The notes beneath the pieces were generated by a model that saw nothing but the letters and a program-made list of their open reading frames with translations, was not told the origin of the DNA and did no database searches. Shown here piece after piece: positions 43,586-50,940 of a DNA stretch of 64,000 nt (position 1 is its first letter; each line of letters starts with the position of its first letter). A program made the translations under genes and the position numbers. This DNA is from Chryseobacterium gallinarum. GTDB lineage: Bacteria > Bacteroidota > Bacteroidia > Flavobacteriales > Weeksellaceae. The stretch spans positions 2,546,001-2,610,000 of the forward strand of contig NZ_CP009928.1 of assembly GCF_001021975.1 (NCBI RefSeq), read 5' to 3'.

Positions 43586-44629
43586 TAATGTTACAGGTTC
43601 ATCACTATTAACATTCTGGCTATAATCAATATTCTCAAATTCTTTCTCTATTATGTTAGTACTTTTCTGTTCTTTGATATAATTTGAAATTGAGGACTTA
43701 CCTATATTATACCCTTGACTTTTTAGCTCTGTCTCTATCTGTCTTAAAGATTTGCCTTCTTTATGTAGCTTTTGAATAATAGGTAACATCAAATCTTTTT
43801 TAGGATTAGTATATGCAAAAGAAGCAATAGAATCACTTAGTACTTCCTTACCAGTGTCAAAAAACAATAGAGTGTCTTCATCAAAAGAAAGGATTTTAGA
43901 GTACTTTTTAAGTTTAGAAGAGATATAGTTACCTTTAGTAATAGTTAAAGTTCTTAGGTTTTCATCATTTGGAAATGGTTTTAGTTCAAGAACTACTCTC
44001 ATTTTGGCTTCAAATGCTTGTGAGCCTAATACGTTGTCTTTGGAAGCAGAAAATTTACTGGCTTTCTTACCTGTATGATGGAGAAAGAGAATTAGACAAT
44101 TGTAAGTTTTGGCTATTTTACTAAACTGATTTAAAAACTCCCTAACCTTTGTACTGGAATTAATATCACCACTAAAAATATCAGTAAAAGCATCAACTAT
44201 GATTAAGTCTGTTGGATTACTTTTCAAGTCCTTTTCTAATACATTGAAAATATTATTAGGATTTGTTAGATTAGTGTCTACTTCAAAAATAAACCTTAGA
44301 TGATTTAATAGATTAATATCTTTATTGGTATCTTTAATAATCTTTGAAATAGGTTTCTTAATTGAAATACTAGTAGAAGTTGGGTCATCTTCTGTACTGA
44401 TGAAAATTACATTTTGATGCTGAGGAAAAAGCTTATATCCAATGAACTTGTCTAAACCTAATGAGACAGATATTGCTAATTGTCTTAATAGAGTACTTTT
44501 GCCAGTGTCAGAAGAACCAACTAAAGAAGCAAGTCCTATTTTAGGAAACAAAGGGTCTATTAGTTTGGGAAGTTCTTCATGCTCAAAATTGAATAGATTT
44601 AAAGCAGAGTAACTATTATTTTCAGTCAT
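43580..44629 (-). CDS. RepA/DnaB-like AAA ATPase (AAA_25 type)
   Basis: The 349-residue product has a RecA-type core: Walker A GSSDTGKST (residues 38-46), NVIFISTEDDP (about 72-82), Walker B DLIIVDAFTDIFSG (about 139-152) and LILFLHHTGKKASK (about 173-186), the pattern of plasmid RepA hexameric helicases. The C-terminal part (KEGKSLRQIETELKSQGYNI) is a resolvase-like helix-turn-helix. It is likely a replicative helicase or helicase loader for the excised island, working with the polymerase-like protein. Confidence 0.82.
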   Translation of the reverse strand: MTENNSYSALNLFNFEHEELPKLIDPLFPKIGLASLVGSSDTGKSTLLRQLAISVSLGLDKFIGYKLFPQHQNVIFISTEDDPTSTSISIKKPISKIIKDTNKDINLLNHLRFIFEVDTNLTNPNNIFNVLEKDLKSNPTDLIIVDAFTDIFSGDINSSTKVREFLNQFSKIAKTYNCLILFLHHTGKKASKFSASKDNVLGSQAFEAKMRVVLELKPFPNDENLRTLTITKGNYISSKLKKYSKILSFDEDTLLFFDTGKEVLSDSIASFAYTNPKKDLMLPIIQKLHKEGKSLRQIETELKSQGYNIGKSSISNYIKEQKSTNIIEKEFENIDYSQNVNSDEPVTLL

Positions 44630-44719
44630 AATTTACATATAGAATTAATACACTATAATTACATTAGGATATATATGTCCAATGTCCATTTTATTATAGG
44701 TTGGACAAATATAAGAAAA

Positions 44720-44741
44720 AGGCATACTTATAGGCATACTT
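44720..44741 (+). repeat. Tandem AGGCATACTT repeats near the right attachment site
   Basis: AGGCATACTT occurs at 44720-44729 and 44732-44741, about 45 bp inside the right end of island 1. The spacing and position suit integrase or excisionase arm-type sites, but this is only inferred. Confidence 0.45.
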
Positions 44742-44784
44742 TAATTATTAATAAGTTAGTAATTAATCTGTATTGTGAATTTAA

Positions 44785-44849
44785 TCAGTTGGTTAGAGCA
44801 CCTGACTCATAATCAGGTGGGTCCCTGGTTCGAGCCCAGGTGGGACCAC
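44785..44849 (+). repeat. Attachment site copy 2 (island 1/island 2 junction)
   Basis: This is a 65-bp copy of the tRNA from the D arm to its 3' end, identical except for one inserted G in the variable region. The 5' acceptor strand is missing, so it cannot be a working tRNA. It marks the right end of island 1. Confidence 0.9.
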
Positions 44850-44882
44850 GGTTTTGAAGATAGATAATTCTTCGAAAATTTT

Positions 44883-44909
44883 AAAAAACCCTATTTTTAG
44901 GGGTTTTTT
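44883..44909 (+). terminator. Terminator after attachment site copy 2
   Basis: AAAAAACCC pairs with GGGTTTTTT around a short loop, giving a palindromic, possibly two-way, terminator. It parallels the terminators that follow the tRNA and attachment copy 3. The rest of 44910-45202 holds a TTTCCCC motif and no gene. Confidence 0.7.
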
Positions 44910-44962
44910 ATGTTTTTAAGTTATTATTTGTAGACAAAAATAGTCATCGTTCCCAAGATGAC

Positions 44963-44982
44963 TTTCCCCTATCGTTTCCCCC
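44963..44982 (+). repeat. TTTCCCCTAT-type motif, left copy in island 2
   Basis: TTTCCCCTATCGTTTCCCC matches the sequence at 47904-47922 at 17 of 19 positions in the same orientation. The copies lie near the two ends of island 2 and may be recombinase arm sites or remnants of older element ends. Confidence 0.5.
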
Positions 44983-45202
44983 TCAGATTAAACAGCAGTA
45001 GTTTCAAAAGATACTATTACCTGATTCTGGTATAATATGACCTACAGTCAATTTAGGCTGAAAATAAAAGTAAAAACATAAAATATTGATTATTAGCAAA
45101 TTAAATTTTAATATTTGAAATATTATACCTAATTAGCTGATTTTTCTTCTTCAAAATCTCTATTATAGTTATTGAGAATATAAACAAACAAATATTTTCG
45201 TT

Positions 45203-45427
45203 ATGAATAACTATTCAATCAAAATTGTCAGAAGAATTAAAAGTATTACACCAAATGTTTTTTTCGAGGAATTGTTGCCTCAGATGAAGAAGGAAAAACA
45301 ATCAAAGTTTAAAAAAGAATACAGAGACTTTTATAATGATTATGAGCGAAAATTCAGACATGGTTTCAAGGAAGAATTTCGAGCTAAATTAGACGAGAAA
45401 ATTGAGTCATTACTCAGAAGCTCTTAG
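45203..45427 (+). CDS. Small basic hypothetical protein
   Basis: The 74-residue product is highly charged and helical (KFKKEYRDFYNDYERKFRHG), with many Lys, Arg and Glu. No family is recognised. A near-consensus -7 box (TATTTTCG) sits directly before the ATG, implying a nearly leaderless transcript. It is the first gene of island 2 and could be a small DNA-binding or antitoxin-like protein, but nothing firm supports that. Confidence 0.45.
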   Translation: MNNYSIKIVRRIKSITPNVFFEELLPQMKKEKQSKFKKEYRDFYNDYERKFRHGFKEEFRAKLDEKIESLLRSS

Positions 45428-45807
45428 TATAAAGAGTAATATAATACCTAAATTAAGTATAAATATATATAGGGTAAGGGTATAAGGAAGCAAGGAAAAT
45501 TTCTTGTTTAATTAAATAAAATAATATTAGACTGTCGTGTAAAGAATAAGATAGAGAATTTGCAATAGCTCATTAAGCGGTTTGCTTTACAAGCTGTGTT
45601 AAAATTAATAAACACGAGGAGGTTAATTAATAAGGCAAATTTCGATGTTCTTTTTCCGGTAATATATTTTCCTATTATTATGCTTAAAAGAGAATTTTTA
45701 CCCTTTAAATATTGATGATAAAATTTGCTAAATGCCCATTAAGCATTAAAATAAAAAAAGTAATATTATTAAATTTCATAAATATACATTCTGTATTATA
45801 AATAAGT

Positions 45808-45831
45808 AAGGGAATGCTTGCACATTCCCTT
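45808..45831 (-). terminator. Hairpin after the 35-residue peptide gene
   Basis: AAGGGAATG (45808-45816) pairs perfectly with CATTCCCTT (45823-45831) around a 6-nt loop, 10 bp beyond the small gene's stop, followed by a T-rich stretch on the minus strand. The rest of 45428-45807 shows no gene. Confidence 0.6.
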
Positions 45832-45840
45832 TACCAATCA

Positions 45841-45948
45841 TTACTTTTTAGGGCAACTTTTGGGTTTACTTCTGTAAAAGTATTTTCTTCCATCTTTCGT
45901 AGGTTGATGAACTTTTACAAATTTGTTTGGTTTACTATTCGTAGCCAT
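45841..45948 (-). CDS. 35-residue basic peptide
   Basis: An ATG at 45948 opens a 35-codon frame starting MATNSKPNKFVKVHQPTKDG and ending CPKK. It is rich in Lys and Pro with a single Cys. The hairpin just beyond its stop, and its strand-specific position in an otherwise empty stretch, argue that it is expressed. It is too short for a confident call. Confidence 0.4.
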   Translation of the reverse strand: MATNSKPNKFVKVHQPTKDGRKYFYRSKPKSCPKK

Positions 45949-46129
45949 TTCAAATTGTATTTTTGATTAAACAATATGACAACTTTAGCTGTGTCATCTC
46001 TCAGCCATTTCAGATGTCTGATGATAACATGATTAATAAACCATTGCAATTATACAACTTATATTGTAAATTATGGTAAAAACAAATATAATTATAGAAA
46101 ATAAATACCCACTGATTTAAAAGATTGTA

Positions 46130-46137
46130 TATATTTG
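46130..46137 (+). promoter_or_regulatory. -7 box (TATATTTG) of the metallopeptidase/PIN pair
   Basis: TATATTTG fits TAnnTTTG and ends 5 bases before the ATG at 46143, so transcription should begin at or next to the start codon. It also overlaps an in-frame ATG at 46125, which rules that start out. Confidence 0.55.
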
Positions 46138-46142
46138 TCAAA

Positions 46143-47288
46143 ATGAGTACGAGAGTAGAAAATATTAACAGCGAGATAATTGAATGGGCTATTATGAGAA
46201 ATGGTAATAGCTTAGATGAATTTTTCATAAAAAATCCGGAAGTCAGAATGTGGATCGAAGGAGAGAAATATCCTACTGTTAAACAACTCGAAAAATTTAC
46301 TCATAAAGTGCATGTTCCTTTTGGTTATATGTTTTTACCTAATCCTCCTGAAGAAACAGTTCCATTACCTTTTTTTAGGACACTAAATGAAGGAGGTGAT
46401 AATACTATAAGTTTAAATGTTTTTCATACTGTTCAAATAATCCAAGAAAGGCAAAATTGGCTAACAGAATATTTAGATGATTTAGAGCTTCCTGATTTAG
46501 ATTTTGTTGGCAAATTTAATGTACATGATGATTATAGAGAAATTGTTCATGACATAAAAAGTACTTTAGGACTAGCTGATGATTGGGCATCGTATCATAA
46601 GAACTGGGAAGATTGTTTAGAATTTCTAACAAATAAAATCGAAGAGTTAGGAATTATCGTAACATTTAATGGTATTGTTGGTTTAAATACTCATAGACCT
46701 CTTGCTGTAAAAGAATGTAGAGGTTTCGTTTTGGTAGATAGAAAAGCACCGTTTTTATTCATTAATTCTGCTGACGCAAAATCGGCACAGATGTTTACTT
46801 TGATACATGAATTAGCTCATGTTTGGTTGGGAGAAAGTGCTGGATTTGATAATCAAAACCTTCTACCTGCTGATCATCCACTAGAGATTTTGTGTGATAA
46901 AATTGCAGCAGAATTTTTAGTCCCAGAAACTATTTTTAAAGTATTTTGGCATAAGAATAAAGATTTAAGATCTTTAAGTAATAGATTTAAAGTTAGTCAA
47001 ATAGTTATTGCTAGGAGGGCATTGGATTTAAAGCTAATTTCAAGAAAAGATTTTTTAGATTTCTATAATATACAAATGCAGGAGTTTAGAAATTACAGAG
47101 AAAAATTAAAAGATTCAGATGGAGGAAACTTTTATGCTACTGCTAAAAAAAGAGTGAGTTTGAGATTTGCTTCGTTTGTAGAATATGCTTTGAAGCAGAA
47201 TAAACTCTTATATAGAGATGCATATAAATTGACTAGTTTGAAAGGGGATACCTATAATAGATTTGTAAACGAATATTTGTATAAGTGA
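46143..47288 (+). CDS. ImmA/IrrE-type zinc metallopeptidase with XRE-like N-terminus
   Basis: The 381-residue product begins with an XRE-like helical domain (about residues 1-65, LDEFFIKNPEVRMWIEGEKY), then a linker and an ImmA/IrrE peptidase domain with the zinc motif LIHELAHVWLGE (222-230 core) and a third acidic ligand in CDKIAAEFLVPE. Members of this COG2856-type family form pairs with small PIN proteins resembling toxin-antitoxin systems and can cleave regulators. The start is fixed by the -7 box. Its stop overlaps the PIN gene start as GTGA. Confidence 0.88.
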   Translation: MSTRVENINSEIIEWAIMRNGNSLDEFFIKNPEVRMWIEGEKYPTVKQLEKFTHKVHVPFGYMFLPNPPEETVPLPFFRTLNEGGDNTISLNVFHTVQIIQERQNWLTEYLDDLELPDLDFVGKFNVHDDYREIVHDIKSTLGLADDWASYHKNWEDCLEFLTNKIEELGIIVTFNGIVGLNTHRPLAVKECRGFVLVDRKAPFLFINSADAKSAQMFTLIHELAHVWLGESAGFDNQNLLPADHPLEILCDKIAAEFLVPETIFKVFWHKNKDLRSLSNRFKVSQIVIARRALDLKLISRKDFLDFYNIQMQEFRNYREKLKDSDGGNFYATAKKRVSLRFASFVEYALKQNKLLYRDAYKLTSLKGDTYNRFVNEYLYK

Positions 47289-47782
47289 AAAAATATTTAT
47301 TAGATAGTAACATTTTAATTCAGGCTCATCGAATGCATTATCCATTTGATGTGTTTCCATCATTTTGGAGTAAACTAATAAATTTATCTGAAAACAATTT
47401 TATTCTAAGTATTGATAAAGTAAAGAAGGAGATATGTGAAATTTCAAATCCAGATAATTTATCAAATTGGTGTATGAATGATATTCATGATACATTTTTT
47501 GTTGATACGAGTTCTTGTGTTGATGCATATTCTCAAATAGCTATTTGGGCTAACGCAAATACACAATATACCCAAAATGCGAAAGATGAGTTTTTACAAA
47601 CTGATTTAGCTGATCCATGGCTAATAGCTTATGCATTGAAGAATAATTGTAAAATTGTTACTTATGAGAATAGTGATCCATACGCTAAAAGAAAAATAAA
47701 AATTCCAGAGCCTTGTAATCATTTTGGAGTTGAGTTTACAACTCCAATTCAAATGATGAGAGAATTAGGTGATACATTTTAA
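47285..47782 (+). CDS. PIN-domain protein (DUF4411-like), probable toxin
   Basis: The 165-residue product has PIN-type acidic residues: D7 in KKYLLDSNILIQ, an acidic E in VKKEICEI (about residues 40-47), and the DLADPWLIAYALKNNCKIVT block (about 107-126) with further Asp. This suits a DUF4411-type PIN RNase. The start codon is GTG at 47285, overlapping the metallopeptidase stop by 4 bp. The pair probably acts as a toxin-antitoxin or defence module that stabilises island 2. Confidence 0.82.
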   Translation: MKKYLLDSNILIQAHRMHYPFDVFPSFWSKLINLSENNFILSIDKVKKEICEISNPDNLSNWCMNDIHDTFFVDTSSCVDAYSQIAIWANANTQYTQNAKDEFLQTDLADPWLIAYALKNNCKIVTYENSDPYAKRKIKIPEPCNHFGVEFTTPIQMMRELGDTF

Positions 47783-47787
47783 TTAAT

Positions 47788-47814
47788 CTAATGTTATTTA
47801 ATATACAACATTAG
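47788..47814 (+). terminator. Hairpin after the PIN gene
   Basis: CTAATGTT (47788-47795) pairs with AACATTAG (47807-47814), 5 bp after the stop codon. A T-run is missing, so it is a weak terminator or an mRNA stabiliser. Confidence 0.45.
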
Positions 47815-47903
47815 TAAAGATGTAGCGTTTATAGTTTTCCATAGTTTTAATATAGGTATTCATTAAAGTTTAAATTTATTATTTACATGGTTTAAAGAAA
47901 ATA

Positions 47904-47922
47904 TTTCCCCTATAATTTCCCC
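47904..47922 (+). repeat. TTTCCCCTAT-type motif, right copy in island 2
   Basis: TTTCCCCTATAATTTCCCC is the partner of the copy at 44963, in the same orientation and 54 bp left of attachment copy 3. Confidence 0.5.
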
Positions 47923-47976
47923 TTTGTAAATACAATTGCTTGAAATATCAATAAATAAAGGGAAAAATAAAAAATA

Positions 47977-47998
47977 TTCGGGCCCAGGTGGGACCACT
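47977..47998 (+). repeat. Attachment site copy 3 (right end of island 2)
   Basis: A 22-bp match to the 3' end of the tRNA (T loop to just past A73) has one mismatch (A to G in the loop). It marks the outer right boundary of the tandem islands. Confidence 0.8.
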
Positions 47999-48011
47999 AC
48001 AAAAACTCGAC

Positions 48012-48037
48012 AAGCCCCTATGTATGGGGCTTTTTTA
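48012..48037 (+). terminator. Terminator right of the islands
   Basis: AAGCCCC (48012-48018) pairs with GGGGCTT (48026-48032), followed by more T. It probably ended the tRNA transcript before the islands inserted. Confidence 0.75.
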
Positions 48038-48132
48038 TTTCCAAAAATCACAACGCTGAAATATACGCTTAAACTTCTCCGCAAAAGCTTTGCTGGATTG
48101 ACTGAACCTTCAAAACAATTCCGCTAACATTT

Positions 48133-48422
48133 ATGATGATTTTTATATTACTCTTGAAGGCTTCACAGGATAAAAACAATACTTCAATTACTTTACGTTT
48201 AGTTGATGTAGATTGCTCAGAGAGGGGACAGTCTTTTGGGAAAAATCATTAAAGCAGTTCCTGGATGGTGATATTTTAAATTCTCTGATAATACAAAGTT
48301 AGAAAGTTACAGGAAATTGTAGAAATACAAAATTGGATTTTGGTTCTGATGCAAAAGTTGTAAGCCCTTGGGAATAGAGAAAACAGAAAAGTCTAAAGCT
48401 AAATTCTGATAATTCAACATAA
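48133..48422 (+). pseudogene. Decayed thermonuclease (SNase family)
   Basis: One frame reads SITLRLVDVDCSERGQSFGK (from about 48185), which matches the SNase core of the type RLxGIDxPExGQPxG. The frame then shifts by one base and continues SLKQFLDGDILNSL. Further on VVSPWE is followed by a stop (TAG) and RKQKS; SNase proteins often end near PWEWRK, so a TGG Trp codon may have become TAG. A frameshift, the stop and a missing middle show the gene is dead. The intact gene would encode a secreted calcium-dependent nuclease. Confidence 0.65.
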
Positions 48423-48449
48423 AAAATCCCTTAATGGTGATTAATTTTC

Positions 48450-48457
48450 TATATTTG
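48450..48457 (+). promoter_or_regulatory. -7 box (TATATTTG) of the phosphotransferase gene
   Basis: TATATTTG fits TAnnTTTG, 35 bases before the start codon at 48493. Confidence 0.45.
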
Positions 48458-48492
48458 ACTTAGATTTATTAAAATAATCATCAACAATAAAT

Positions 48493-50421
48493 ATGGCAAT
48501 TGATCTGTATAAGGCAACAACTAAATCTTTAGTAGGAAATAAAGCATTTAATTTAATGAAAGTCGCTAAGGCGGGAATTGCTGTTCCACCAGGATTTGTC
48601 GTTAATAGTGCTGAAAATCTTTCAGATAAAAAACTTATAAAATTGTATGATAAATTTATATCTCATGGAAAAGCTTCAGTTAGGTCAAGCTCTGATAAAG
48701 AAGATGGAGAAAAGAAATCAGCAGCAGGTATTTATAAAACATTGCTAGATGTTTCTTCTGCTGAAATAGGGATATCTCTTCAGGCAGTAAGAGAATATTC
48801 TAGAAAAAGTAAAAATATCCCCGTGATTGTACAAAAGCAGATTGATCCAAAGATGTCTGGAGTGGCTTTTTCAATAAATCCAGTTAATGGAGACAATGAT
48901 ATTTACATTGAATATAACAAAGGACGATGCGAGAATATAGTGTCTGGAAGCATCATCCCCAAAACGGTTTCCTTAAAAAAGAAATCTTACGAAGATAATG
49001 GAGACATCCCTTTAACATTGTATGAATACATAATTCGTCTTGAGATGATTTTTAAAGAGCCAGTGGATATTGAGTGGTGTATAGACCATGACGAAAAAGT
49101 ATGGATATTACAGTGCAGAGCTATAACTGTGATCCCATCTGATTCTTTTCGATATGCATGGTCAACACACGAACCACTTTGGGCAATGGAGCAGGCTTTT
49201 AAAACAAGATGTGAAGATGAGGAAAATGAGAGTAGTGAACTTTATCTTCATAGGGAAATTATTTATAGCAGAGATTCAAGCGGAGCGTTTGATTGCTACA
49301 TTGGGTTGAATGACCACATTTCAGCATTAAAATATTCAATGAAAGTACTTTCTAAACAATATGATGATATTGATCCCATTGAATGTATTGAACGTCCAAA
49401 ATCATTTTCAAAAGATACTGCTATTGATTATTTCAAACTGCTATCATCACATTACTGCAAATATATCCGGTATTATATGCGTTCAGAACCTATTGTAACT
49501 GATATCATTGAAAGGAAGTTGTTATTAAGGTGGTCTCATAATGAAATTGCAGAACTGTTATCAGCTGGTAACGATGACTTAATGTTTCGTGAGCAAGAAG
49601 ACTTTTCATCTTTAAATGACAATAGTGATTGCAGTATACTTAACCACATAAATAAATACCCTTACCTTGCTATTAACTACAAAACTAAAAAAGAAATGAT
49701 AGAAGGAGTGAGAGGACAGTATAAAATAAAGGATAAGAATAAGAATAAGAATAAGAAGGATAATTTTCAATTGAATCTGGATAGTGATTTAATTTTTTTA
49801 AAAAAATTGTCAATTGAAAGAATGAATGTAAAGAAAGGTTGGGCTGGAGTTTATTTTTACATGTTGGAACTAATGGAGTGGATTTATGAAAACTACAATG
49901 TATCTCAGAGTGATTTATATCAATATTACCTTACTGATGACATCGTGGCATTAATCAAAAACAATATTAAGCTGTCACAGGCAGAGAAAAATAAAAGGAA
50001 CCTCGGTGTGTTAATGAAAAGAAAGAAAAATAAACAAATGACACCGCGCATTTACTTTGGTAAATCATTTGAGAGTAACTATTCACCCACACCATTATTA
50101 AACAGCATCCTTTTTGGAATACCATCTCTAAACAGAAATGTTCATGGTATTGTGAAGGTAATTAATTATAAATCAATAGTGGATCCTCAGGATTACATTG
50201 ATAAAATAATTGTCACGGAAATGACGCAACCTAATATGGTAGCCCTGTTCAGAAAATGCAAAGGGATCATTACAGATGAAGGAGGGATATTGTCACACGT
50301 TTGTATACTATCAAGAGAATATAATATTCCTTGTATTGTCGGAACATCAAATTCGACTAAGATTCTCCAAGATGGGGATGAAATTATCATGTGGGCGGAT
50401 GGCCATATTTCTTATGAATAG
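48493..50421 (+). CDS. PEP-synthase-like phosphotransferase, RPH-type architecture
   Basis: The 642-residue product has an N-terminal ATP-binding domain of the pyruvate-phosphate dikinase/PEP synthase type (LVGNKAFNLMKVAKAGIAVP, ASVRSSSDKEDGEKKSAAG, FSINPVNGDND, VDIEWCIDHDEKVWILQCR). A variable helical middle (about 225-530) has a Lys/Asn-rich patch. The C-terminal phosphohistidine domain has EGGILSHVCILSREYNIPC with the acceptor His at 602. The PEP-binding barrel is missing. This is the layout of rifampin phosphotransferase (ATP, substrate, His domains), but shorter and with a different middle, so the substrate is probably another small molecule. Confidence 0.8.
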   Translation: MAIDLYKATTKSLVGNKAFNLMKVAKAGIAVPPGFVVNSAENLSDKKLIKLYDKFISHGKASVRSSSDKEDGEKKSAAGIYKTLLDVSSAEIGISLQAVREYSRKSKNIPVIVQKQIDPKMSGVAFSINPVNGDNDIYIEYNKGRCENIVSGSIIPKTVSLKKKSYEDNGDIPLTLYEYIIRLEMIFKEPVDIEWCIDHDEKVWILQCRAITVIPSDSFRYAWSTHEPLWAMEQAFKTRCEDEENESSELYLHREIIYSRDSSGAFDCYIGLNDHISALKYSMKVLSKQYDDIDPIECIERPKSFSKDTAIDYFKLLSSHYCKYIRYYMRSEPIVTDIIERKLLLRWSHNEIAELLSAGNDDLMFREQEDFSSLNDNSDCSILNHINKYPYLAINYKTKKEMIEGVRGQYKIKDKNKNKNKKDNFQLNLDSDLIFLKKLSIERMNVKKGWAGVYFYMLELMEWIYENYNVSQSDLYQYYLTDDIVALIKNNIKLSQAEKNKRNLGVLMKRKKNKQMTPRIYFGKSFESNYSPTPLLNSILFGIPSLNRNVHGIVKVINYKSIVDPQDYIDKIIVTEMTQPNMVALFRKCKGIITDEGGILSHVCILSREYNIPCIVGTSNSTKILQDGDEIIMWADGHISYE

Positions 50422-50459
50422 ACCCCTGAATTCATAGAGTCAGAGCAGCGATTGAAAAA

Positions 50460-50639
50460 ATGGGTAATGCTTGTAAGACGGAACCCTATCCAATTCAATA
50501 TGGCATAGAAGCAGATAAAGTAAAGCCATTATTTATATTTTGTGAAACTATTTCTAATTACTTATCAAAAGATATTTATATTTTTTGTGAAGTGACAAAT
50601 AATTATTCTCTATTTTATAATTCAAATAGTAATGTTTGA
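50460..50639 (+). CDS. Small orphan reading frame, possibly a remnant
   Basis: A 59-codon frame starts MGNACKTEPYPIQYGIEADK and ends with TGA. Its aromatic-rich C-terminal half (LFIFCETISNYLSKDIYIFC) looks protein-like, but no promoter or family is apparent. It may be the end of a larger gene eroded near the island. The remaining spacer, 50640-50885, shows nothing clear. Confidence 0.25.
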   Translation: MGNACKTEPYPIQYGIEADKVKPLFIFCETISNYLSKDIYIFCEVTNNYSLFYNSNSNV

Positions 50640-50885
50640 AAACAGAGATAATGAACTAAAAAGAAATGCTGCAATTTGAACATCAAGAGTATTTATTGGA
50701 TTTAGGGTGAAGACTGATCAGTAAAAATAAAGCTACTATCTTTTTTGAGACAAGAAGCGTATACTTCTTTATTATATCACTTTAATATTTCACAAAGCAG
50801 AGGTCTAAAAAGGCACTTTCTTTGGCTTTCGGTGTATTAGCAAGTCCACAAGGCATTTTTGAAATATACTTATTCAGTATTTCCG

Positions 50886-50893
50886 TAACTTTG
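50886..50893 (+). promoter_or_regulatory. -7 box (TAACTTTG) of map
   Basis: TAACTTTG fits TAnnTTTG, 47 bases before the start at 50941. A TTG lies 24 bp upstream of the box, slightly more than the usual -33 spacing. Confidence 0.5.
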
Positions 50894-50940
50894 TTATACA
50901 GTTGATATTTAAGAATTTTAAATCCATAAAAAACAATACG

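Noticed and set aside
44785..44849. Second tRNA gene
   Set aside because: It lacks the 5' acceptor strand and part of the D arm and has an extra base in the variable region, so it cannot fold into a tRNA; it is an attachment-site copy.
46125..46142. Upstream ATG of the metallopeptidase gene
   Set aside because: It overlaps the -7 promoter box, so it would not be in the mRNA.
47936..48127. Open frame spanning attachment copy 3
   Set aside because: It runs through the attachment repeat and terminator, so it is unlikely to be a gene.
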